In this document: one piece after another, positions 1-5,058 of the stretch
How positions within the stretch are numbered: the first letter of the stretch is position 1
Layout of the letters: each line of letters begins with the position of its first letter
DNA from: JAWLDB01 sp041686915
Lineage (GTDB): Bacteria; Bacillota; UBA994; UBA5500
DNA: 7,339 nt
Reading direction: 5' to 3'
Assembly (NCBI GenBank): GCA_041686915.1
Contig: JAWLDB010000140.1
Coordinates: forward strand, 1 to 7,339
Position numbers and translations under genes: made by a program
The notes under the pieces: generated by a model
Databases searched by the model: none
What the model was told of the DNA's origin: nothing
The model's input: the letters and a program-made list of their open reading frames with translations, nothing else

Positions 1-158
1 ATGGCCCCGTTGACCGCGTGCTTGTTCATGATTGCTACCATGATCACCATGATTGCAGTGCTAAGTGACGCCAACGTGCAGGTAAGGATAAACGGCCATT
101 TGCGAGGCCCCATCAAGTTCAGTGCCTTGTTCAGTTCATCGAGCTTCCACTTCCTCAT
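1..158 (-). CDS. ABC exporter half-transporter, second subunit (5' part only)
   Basis: This gene begins at ATG 158-156 and runs off the left edge of the window after 52 codons. Its A is shared with the TAA stop of the upstream ABC gene (TAATG overlap). A GGGAGG ribosome binding site lies at 174-169 inside the upstream gene, so translation is probably coupled. The visible peptide starts MRKWKLDELN and has a short basic, amphipathic N-terminus, then GPRKWP. A hydrophobic segment follows at about residues 23-43, as expected for the first transmembrane helix of a type IV (ABCB-like) exporter. The ATPase domain is not in the window. By position it should be the partner of the 158-1915 product in a heterodimeric exporter. 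That the partner is an ABC subunit is inferred from context and the membrane start, not from ABC motifs. Confidence 0.72.
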   Translation of the reverse strand, partial: MRKWKLDELNKALNLMGPRKWPFILTCTLASLSTAIMVIMVAIMNKHAVNGA

Positions 159-1915
159 TATGATGCCACCTCCCGATCATTGACCATCTGTGCACTGTAC
201 AGCTCGGCGTATTTGCCCAGTCTGCAGAGCAGCTCAGTGTGGGTCCCTGACTCAACCAGGGTCCCCTTTTCCAGTACCAGGATCTTGTTGGCTCGTGTCA
301 CCGTGGATAGGCGATGCGAGATCACCAGAACTGTTTTCCCTTGTATCAGGTTTTCGATTGACTGTTGGATAACCGCCTGTGAATGGGTATCCAGCGACGA
401 GGTCGGTTCGTCCAGGATTACTAGCGGAGCGTTTCTCAGGATAGCCCGGGCAATGGAGATGCGCTGCCGCTCGCCGCCCGACAGATTGCTTCCGCCCTCG
501 CCGAGCATCGTGTCGTATCCGTCAGGTAGCTTGGTAATGAACTCGTGAGCGTAGGCTGCCTGCGCTGCCTCGATTACTTCCGCCTCGCCGGCTGTCGGTC
601 TGCCCAGGCGAATGTTCTCAAGCACCGTGCCCGGGAAGAGATAGACGTCCTGGGATACCAAGGCGACCTGCTGGCGGATGCTTGTTAGTGCCAGCGTCCT
701 GATGTCCCGTCCAAACAAGGTTACCCCTGGCCCCTCGGGTTCGTACAAGCCGCAGAGCAGGTTGGCGATAGTAGTCTTGCCGCTGCCGCTACCGCCAACC
801 AACGCTGTTACCTGGGACGAATGCAGCTCGAAGCTGATGTTTCGCAGCACCGGCCCATTTTCATAGGAGAAGCTGACGTTCTCAAAGCTGGCGGCCGGGG
901 ATATGGCCGGTTCGATGATGTCATCCCCCGTAGGCCGTTCGGGCTCCACTTCCAGCACCTCGTTAATGCGCCCGATAGCCGCTACCGCCCGGTTGATGTT
1001 GTTCAGCGCAAAGGGGGCATAGACGGTTGGTGCAGAGATGAAATCGTAGAGTTGGAACAGCAGCATGAACGTGCCGGGAGAAAACCTGCCGTTGGCGACC
1101 AGGTAACCGCCGTAGAGCGCGCAAACGATACCCGGAATGCGCGCCAGCGAGTAACAAACCGGCTGCAGCAATGACACAAACAGCTGCGCACGCATCTCTG
1201 CCCGGGAAACTGAGAGATAGTTTTCTCGCTGCCTGGAAGTAAACAGGTTACCCAGGCTGAAGGCCTTCAGCGTTTCAATGCCCTTGATGCTCTGTTCTGC
1301 CATGGTCGTAGTTGAACCAAGCTGTTTGTAGACATCGGGATAGTGCTTGCCGGCCTGTTTGCTCAGCCAGTTGGCCAGGTACATCAAGGGCGGCGTGAGC
1401 GTTAGGCTAAGGACCAGCACCCGCCACTCGATGATTAGCACACAGGTAGCAGCGGCACTGGCCATCACCACCTGCATCACAAACGTAGGAAAGCTAGTTT
1501 TCACCACCCGCTCCACCGTATCAACGTCAGCGTTCAAACGGGAAGCCAGGTCACCTGACTGCCACTTGGTCACGTGACTGAACTTGGCAAGGCTTATGCT
1601 ATCCGCCAGCTGATTGCGCATGTCGCGCATTGCAGCCGAAGCGTACAGCCCTTGTGCATAGCTGCGCAAGCGGCTAGACCCGGCACCGACGCCGACGGCG
1701 ATCACCAGCGCTCCAGAAGCCATCAGCAGCTGCCGGAAGTTTCCTTTCACTGCGCCATCGAGCGTGTAGCGCATGGTGAAGGCCAGGGCTATATTGATTG
1801 TCACCACTATTACCGCGGATATCACAGTTAACCAGAACCAACGTTTATACACTCTAACGTAACGCCACATCCAGGCGATGGCCTGAGTTAGACTTTTCGG
1901 GCGTTCTTGTTGCAT
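158..1915 (-). CDS. ABC exporter half-transporter (membrane domain fused to ATPase), 585 aa
   Basis: This is a type IV (ABCB/MsbA-like) exporter subunit. An N-terminal six-helix membrane domain (about residues 20-305) is followed by an ATP-binding domain (about 340-575). From ATG 1915, the Walker A GGSGSGKT is at 374-381, the Q-loop Gln at 422, the signature LSGGERQ at 478-484, Walker B LVILDEP at 498-504 with catalytic Glu503, the D-loop SSLD at 506-509 and the H-loop His at 534. All catalytic residues are present, so this is not the degenerate half of an asymmetric pair. I chose ATG 1915 over an in-frame TTG at 1933. A GGGGAGGAG ribosome binding site lies just 5' of the ATG and overlaps the TTG-initiated extension. 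The next gene starts within its stop codon, suggesting a heterodimeric drug or peptide exporter of the BmrCD/LmrCD kind. The substrate cannot be read from the sequence. Confidence 0.95.
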   Translation of the reverse strand: MQQERPKSLTQAIAWMWRYVRVYKRWFWLTVISAVIVVTINIALAFTMRYTLDGAVKGNFRQLLMASGALVIAVGVGAGSSRLRSYAQGLYASAAMRDMRNQLADSISLAKFSHVTKWQSGDLASRLNADVDTVERVVKTSFPTFVMQVVMASAAATCVLIIEWRVLVLSLTLTPPLMYLANWLSKQAGKHYPDVYKQLGSTTTMAEQSIKGIETLKAFSLGNLFTSRQRENYLSVSRAEMRAQLFVSLLQPVCYSLARIPGIVCALYGGYLVANGRFSPGTFMLLFQLYDFISAPTVYAPFALNNINRAVAAIGRINEVLEVEPERPTGDDIIEPAISPAASFENVSFSYENGPVLRNISFELHSSQVTALVGGSGSGKTTIANLLCGLYEPEGPGVTLFGRDIRTLALTSIRQQVALVSQDVYLFPGTVLENIRLGRPTAGEAEVIEAAQAAYAHEFITKLPDGYDTMLGEGGSNLSGGERQRISIARAILRNAPLVILDEPTSSLDTHSQAVIQQSIENLIQGKTVLVISHRLSTVTRANKILVLEKGTLVESGTHTELLCRLGKYAELYSAQMVNDREVAS

Positions 1916-1955
1916 GGTTTCACTCCTCCCCAAAACTGAAAGTTACAAATGGACA

Positions 1956-1994
1956 CAAAAAGGCCGTAAATGAACAAGACGTTCATTTACAGCC
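1956..1994 (-). terminator. Intrinsic terminator in the exporter leader
   Basis: On the minus strand a GGC-U-GUAAAUGAAC arm pairs with GUUCAUUUAC-G-GCC across a five-base loop. The ten inner pairs are perfect, followed by one U-G wobble and three GC pairs, with TTTTT directly after. On the plus strand the wobble becomes a C-A mismatch and there is no U-tract, so the element is oriented towards the exporter. It ends about 40 bases before the exporter start codon. I see no room for a -35/-10 pair plus a ribosome binding site in between, so transcripts for the exporter must read through it. That makes it an attenuator candidate rather than only the end of the hutD transcript. Confidence 0.82.
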
Positions 1995-2069
1995 CAAGTA
2001 GGCATGGTGAGGCTCAGAGGTGCGGTGAAGGCGTGCCCGGCACCCACGAAGCTCCATGACATAAGAATA

Positions 2070-2092
2070 AGCCGTGTTCGAAGAACACGGCT
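2070..2092 (-). promoter_or_regulatory. Perfect hairpin in exporter leader (possible second terminator or anti-antiterminator)
   Basis: The arms AGCCGTGTTC and GAACACGGCT form a perfect 10-bp stem with a three-base loop. On the minus strand it is followed by TATTCTTATG, a weak U-rich tail. The 5' arm plus loop (2087-2080, TGTTCTTC) is also exactly complementary to GAAGAACA at 2121-2114 in the same RNA. The hairpin therefore competes with an alternative upstream pairing. Which fold is active is not known. Confidence 0.6.
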
Positions 2093-2145
2093 AAACTGGC
2101 TATAAAGGTCAGTTGTTCTTCATGCAAATCGGCGCAACCCAAACA

Positions 2146-2168
2146 GACCCCGCTTATGCGGCTGGGTC
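2146..2168 (-). promoter_or_regulatory. Bulged hairpin in exporter leader
   Basis: GACC and CCGC pair with GCGG and GGTC around a four-base ATAA/TTAT loop, with a three-base bulge on one side. It lies between the uORF hairpin and the downstream leader stems. It has no U-tract and could be a structural element of the leader. The direction cannot be told from pairing alone; minus is chosen from its neighbours. Confidence 0.45.
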
Positions 2169-2183
2169 CCGTCGTTTGAGTGC

Positions 2184-2216
2184 GATATTCAGTTGCTTGT
2201 TAGGCGACTGAATATC
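2184..2216 (-). promoter_or_regulatory. Long hairpin overlapping the end of the leader ORF
   Basis: GATATTCAGT pairs with ACTGAATATC, and GC/GC closes the loop, giving 12 of 13 pairs. The odd pair is C-A on the minus strand and U-G on the plus strand. An outer clamp CGTCGT/ACGACG (2170-2175 with 2221-2226) extends the structure. The seven-base loop contains the TAA stop of the 14-codon ORF, and the 5' arm is part of its last codons. Translation of that ORF must therefore melt the stem. The slightly better pairing on the plus strand leaves an unannotated plus-strand RNA as an alternative. Confidence 0.6.
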
Positions 2217-2244
2217 TGGTACGACGCGCCGCTGCACTTCCCAT
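2200..2244 (-). CDS. Candidate leader peptide, 14 aa (MGSAAARRTRYSVA)
   Basis: A 14-codon ORF starts at ATG 2244 and stops at TAA 2202-2200. It is preceded by GTGAGGG at 2258-2252, with eight bases between GAGG and the ATG, which is a good Shine-Dalgarno arrangement. It begins about 27 bases after the transcription start expected from the promoter candidate at 2278-2307. The peptide has three Ala, then Arg-Arg-Thr-Arg. Its stop codon sits in the loop of the 2184-2216 hairpin, and an intrinsic terminator and the exporter gene follow. This order matches ribosome-mediated attenuation as described for bmrB-bmrCD of Bacillus subtilis and for erm leaders. I know no homologue of this peptide. A short ORF can arise by chance, so the support comes from its ribosome binding site and placement. 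Confidence 0.5.
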   Translation of the reverse strand: MGSAAARRTRYSVA

Positions 2245-2277
2245 AGCCTGACCCTCACTTTCCCAAATCCTAGCTTC

Positions 2278-2307
2278 AAGATATCACTGGACAATGCTGG
2301 TAGTCAA
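2278..2307 (-). promoter_or_regulatory. Promoter candidate for the exporter leader
   Basis: TTGACT at 2307-2302 (5 of 6 to the sigma-A -35) is followed after 18 bases by TATCTT at 2283-2278 (4 of 6 to the -10). Transcription would start near 2271, between the hutD stop and the leader ORF. Read-through from hutD cannot be excluded. Confidence 0.45.
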
Positions 2308-2343
2308 GGGCAAAGAATGTTTCATAATGTGTTGAGCTTCTTA

Positions 2344-2937
2344 CTACTCAGGCCATATCCGCGCCCTGACCAGGTCAGTTGGCTCTGCGTGGGAGCTGAC
2401 TCGCAGGCGTGAGTTGCACAGGCCTTGTTGCAAAATCATGAAATCTCCAGTTCCGAGCAACAAGCGTAACTCACCTGGAAGAACAATGCGCGCCTGCCCG
2501 GACACGCAATAGAAGGCCTCGGTGGCATCACTGGCGGCAGGTTCCAACGAGATTGCCCCATCCTCATCCATCCGTATCGCCTGCAGACTACCCCGCCAAC
2601 CTGCTCCCAGCATCAGGTTAAAGTCACGGCCAGTGCCGGCGCAGTGCGTAGTCCAACCCCCGCTGAAGCTATCTTGCTCAAAAGGCCGCAATGTTGCCTG
2701 ATGCTGCCCGGCGTGTTTCAAGTGCATTTCTCCAGAAAGCACCATCAGCAATCGATGGTAACCAGGTAAGGACGTGAAGGTTGACTCGGAGGCCGTCACT
2801 ACAGCCGTGCTCAAGCGCCACTGAAAATCACGGGATGCGTAGCTGGCACCTGGGGGAAAGATGGCGAGTTCGGTGGTCGTGCCTCCCGACCAGGTGGTGG
2901 CATGTAGGTCGTCTGCCCTAACTAAAGAGTATTTCAT
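2344..2937 (-). CDS. hutD: HutD/Ves-family cupin-like protein, 197 aa
   Basis: The product matches the HutD (Ves) family in length and motifs. It has WSGGTTTEL at residues 16-24, F38-Q-WRLS, the S-x-F-x-x-LPGYHR stretch at 52-62, and a GRDFNLML block at 103-110. It is a small soluble double-cupin-like cytoplasmic protein, with no signal peptide or membrane segment. HutD is found in histidine-utilisation clusters of Pseudomonas, where a regulatory or protective role has been proposed; Ves is the E. coli relative. Its biochemical activity is not settled. No hutH, hutU, hutI or hutG is present here, so the name reflects family only. The ATG at 2937 has GTGAGG about eight bases upstream. The gene ends with tandem stops (TAG TAA). 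It stands alone between the terminator at 3058-3098 and the exporter leader. Confidence 0.85.
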   Translation of the reverse strand: MKYSLVRADDLHATTWSGGTTTELAIFPPGASYASRDFQWRLSTAVVTASESTFTSLPGYHRLLMVLSGEMHLKHAGQHQATLRPFEQDSFSGGWTTHCAGTGRDFNLMLGAGWRGSLQAIRMDEDGAISLEPAASDATEAFYCVSGQARIVLPGELRLLLGTGDFMILQQGLCNSRLRVSSHAEPTDLVRARIWPE

Positions 2938-3057
2938 CTCGTGATCCTCACTTTCCAGTTGCCCGGTTGATTAACACCTCCGGTGAAGGAGTAGTACCAC
3001 CACCTTTCTTTCTACTTCTAAGAGTAGCACAGCCAGAGGAAAGTTTGCCGGTTACAG

Positions 3058-3098
3058 AAAAAAGTGAGACACTTTGGGGACAACGCCCAAAGTGCCTC
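3058..3098 (-). terminator. Intrinsic terminator after the lipoprotein gene
   Basis: On the minus strand GAGG-CACTTTGGG pairs with CCCAAAGTG-TCTC across a seven-base loop. There are nine perfect inner pairs plus a GAGG/UCTC extension with one G-U wobble, then AC and TTTTTT. It lies about 40 bases after the lipoprotein stop codon and isolates hutD. The core stem is the same as in the terminator at 7211-7244. Confidence 0.85.
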
Positions 3099-3110
3099 TG
3101 CTGTGTTCTC

Positions 3111-3139
3111 TGGGTCAGATTATACGTCCCGGTGTCCCA
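3111..3139 (-). repeat. REP-like palindrome, copy A
   Basis: This 29-base element begins and ends TGGG(A/T)CA...TGTCCCA and contains ATTATACGTCCCG in plus-strand reading. It matches the element at 7261-7289 at 26 of 29 positions. It abuts the lipoprotein TAA stop (3142-3140) directly and lies 12 bases upstream of the terminator stem (16 from its core). The internal GTCCC can pair with the outer GGGAC in place of the terminal arm, so two folds are possible. Such GGGAC/GTCCC palindromes recall the REP-like repeats linked to Y1 (IS200-like) transposases, but no transposase is in the window. Confidence 0.75.
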
Positions 3140-4978
3140 TTAGTTCCCCAGTTTGTTGGCCTTGACCAGGTTCCACTGGCCCCCGTCTTTGTCGAGGAGC
3201 AGCCAGTAAAGCTCATACTCCGGGTCGTCCCATGGACCGAGGTTAGTGGCTGGCTGCGGGCGCTTGACCCGTAGATAGACTCTGGCGAACGCCACTGCTT
3301 CGAGCTCGCCAGCCGGGGACTGATCTCCGCCCGCCAGGAGCTGCACCTGCCCAACTGTTATATCACGGTCCTTGAGCTGCCCGGAGAGCAGTTCCCCGCT
3401 CTTTAGCCTAGGTAGCAGCGAGGTGACTTTGTTGCGCACAGATGCGGATTCCTTTGAGTTGGGGAAAGTGCTCATTCCGACTACCGCCCACCGCATGCCC
3501 TGACCAGGAGTCTCAACCTGCCTGAGTTCCCAAGCATGCTTTATGCTAGACCATTCACCCCGGGAGTTTCGGGCCAGAACATGAAGTCGTACCGACGCGT
3601 CTGATGCCAGCGTAAGCTGATGTAACCTGATCTTCAACTCAACCGGCCACTTGACTGATCCCGACCCCAGGTCATCAGTTGCAGCAAGACCAAACCTCCA
3701 TACCAAATCCTGGGCAGCAGTCTGCGTCAAGTCCTGCGAGTTGATAAACCAGCCAACTGGCGGCTCCGTATAGCCCCCGAATGCGATCCGGTAGTAGGCA
3801 GTTGTAGCACCGCGCACAGCGGCCAATATCTCTGGCGGATGCTGAATGCGGCCCTGCTGATGATCATTCAATATCATGTTCAGCTGCAGTCTCTCAACGA
3901 AGATATACTCGTTCTTCGGTCCTGCCACGAAGATGGTCTTGCCATCGGGCGCGACACTGAAGTAAGCTCCTGACACTTCAAAGGACTTCTCTACCTTGCC
4001 GTCAAGTCCGACAATCGTCAAACGAAACTCATTACGGGAGATATCGTCGATGGGAGTCGTGTAGACCAGCTTACCTCCAGGCAGGAACCTGGCTTGGTAG
4101 ATAAAAAGCCCGCTGGCGACTTTCCTAACCTGTTCGAGGTTGCCTACATCCGGTATGAGAGTAAGGTCAAACCCCCCGTTTTCCAGCAGCAGCAAAGACT
4201 TGCCGTAGGCGTCCTGCAGTTCACCTGCCGGGAACGACCTGAGGATGGCGCCCGCTCTATCTACCAACACCGGCGCGATTTGCGGGGTGCCGGACTTGGG
4301 GTCCATCTCTTCTCCCGGTATACGCGCGCTACCCAAGTAAGCTGCCTCGTCGTACTGCTGCCAGTAGTAAAGGTCTTCAGGCATTTCGTACGGCATTACC
4401 AGCGTTTCGGTCTCGACGTAATAAATGGCACCATGCCCATGGGGGCTCCAGGTATAGAGTTTTTGTCCGTCTGGTGACCACCCTAGCTGGATACAGGGAA
4501 TGGATGTACTCTGCCAGGGTGTGAACAGGACTCTGTTTTGCGCCAGGTCATAGAGGCGCATCTCCTCGCCACCGCAGAGGGCCAATTTGTTCCCCTGCGG
4601 GTTCCAACGCACCAGGTTGACAAAGAGCATGTTCACAACCAACTGACGACGCCCATTGCCAAGGTCCACCCGAAACACTTCCACCCGAGTTTCCGGCGGC
4701 CCCTTAATCACTGAGTCCTCGTATGGGCCAACCCGTTGCATCACGAATAGCTGACTGCCATCGGGTGAGATTGTCAGGGGAATATCCCCGGGCTTTAGTA
4801 TGGCTGCCAAGTGAGAGATATCCGGGATGAATGGGTCCGGACCATCCCCATCGATGGTCCCATTGCCAGGCGTTGCCCCAACCCCTGAACCGGCCAAATA
4901 GACATGCCCATCCTCGTAAACTTCGGTACAGCCAACCAGCAGTACCAGACAGAAGAGTATTACTATCAATCGCTTCAC
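3140..4978 (-). CDS. Lipoprotein with beta-propeller-like (TolB/WD40-type) repeats, 612 aa
   Basis: I do not recognise a named family for the full protein. It starts at GTG 4978 with a GGGAGG site eight bases upstream. The N-terminus is a signal peptide, MKRLIVILFC then LVLLVGC, with the lipobox LVGC at residues 14-17. Cys17 would be lipidated and the protein anchored on the outer face of the membrane. Repeats of the propeller type follow: SPDGSQLFV (71-79), WNPQGNKLAL (125-134), WSPDGQKLYT (167-176), LPGGKLVYT (299-307) and APDGKTIFV (343-351). From about residue 385 a different C-terminal region begins, with no repeats and no catalytic motif that I can identify. It ends in WLLLDKDGGQWNLVKANK, a pattern seen at the end of small NTF2-like or unnamed domains. 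It lies 80 bases after the kinase gene with its own promoter candidate. A sensory, scaffolding or binding role outside the cell is inference. Confidence 0.85.
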   Translation of the reverse strand: MKRLIVILFCLVLLVGCTEVYEDGHVYLAGSGVGATPGNGTIDGDGPDPFIPDISHLAAILKPGDIPLTISPDGSQLFVMQRVGPYEDSVIKGPPETRVEVFRVDLGNGRRQLVVNMLFVNLVRWNPQGNKLALCGGEEMRLYDLAQNRVLFTPWQSTSIPCIQLGWSPDGQKLYTWSPHGHGAIYYVETETLVMPYEMPEDLYYWQQYDEAAYLGSARIPGEEMDPKSGTPQIAPVLVDRAGAILRSFPAGELQDAYGKSLLLLENGGFDLTLIPDVGNLEQVRKVASGLFIYQARFLPGGKLVYTTPIDDISRNEFRLTIVGLDGKVEKSFEVSGAYFSVAPDGKTIFVAGPKNEYIFVERLQLNMILNDHQQGRIQHPPEILAAVRGATTAYYRIAFGGYTEPPVGWFINSQDLTQTAAQDLVWRFGLAATDDLGSGSVKWPVELKIRLHQLTLASDASVRLHVLARNSRGEWSSIKHAWELRQVETPGQGMRWAVVGMSTFPNSKESASVRNKVTSLLPRLKSGELLSGQLKDRDITVGQVQLLAGGDQSPAGELEAVAFARVYLRVKRPQPATNLGPWDDPEYELYWLLLDKDGGQWNLVKANKLGN

Positions 4979-5017
4979 AACAACCGCCTCCCTTCTGCCC
5001 TCATTCTAGCCAAGCGA

Positions 5018-5056
5018 TTTATCCAAACCATCTTCAGGATGTAAAAGAGTTGTAAA
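5018..5056 (-). promoter_or_regulatory. Promoter candidate with tandem TTTACA response-regulator site
   Basis: TTTACA occurs at 5056-5051 and again at 5045-5040, an exact six-base direct repeat with an 11-base period. The second copy can serve as a -35 (5 of 6 to TTGACA) for GATAAA at 5023-5018 (4 of 6) with a 16-base spacer. The start codon follows about 40 bases later. Direct repeats of TT(A/T/C)ACA spaced by about five bases are the known PhoP box of Bacillus, and an 11-base period is usual for OmpR/PhoB-family sites. The natural candidate to bind here is the response regulator encoded at 6449-7105. That link is inference. Confidence 0.5.
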
Positions 5057-5058
5057 CA

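Noticed and set aside
1..183. Plus-strand 60-codon ORF at the left edge
   Set aside because: It lies antisense to the exporter junction, has no ribosome binding site in view, and mirrors the hydrophobic codons of the real minus-strand gene.
1915..1933. TTG start at 1933 for the exporter, giving six more residues
   Set aside because: The GGGGAGGAG ribosome binding site overlaps this extension and is correctly spaced for ATG 1915.
1943..2062. 39-codon minus-strand frame through the leader terminator
   Set aside because: It has no Shine-Dalgarno in front of its ATG, and its second half is simply the terminator stem and U-tract.
2071..2091. tRNA T-arm, because of GTTCGAA
   Set aside because: The sequence is a perfect hairpin with a three-base loop, with no acceptor, D or anticodon arms around it.
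2184..2226. Integron attC-like site, because GTTAGGC and its complement GCCTAAC occur in the hairpin loop
   Set aside because: There is no matching GTTRRRY/RYYYAAC pair at the two ends of a folded site, and no integrase or cassette array.
2960..3000. T-box-like GGTGGTAC string upstream of hutD
   Set aside because: The rest of the T-box antiterminator consensus and a specifier loop are missing, and the gene is not an aminoacylation or amino-acid supply gene.
2989..3030. Nine-base near-direct repeat GAGTAG(T/C)AC spaced 33 bases apart before hutD
   Set aside because: An 8 of 9 match in about 100 bases is expected by chance, and no promoter could be placed with it.
4094..4477. Plus-strand ORF of 127 codons
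   Set aside because: It lies wholly antisense to the lipoprotein gene, with no domain and no ribosome binding site. The same applies to the other plus-strand ORFs over the exporter, kinase and regulator.
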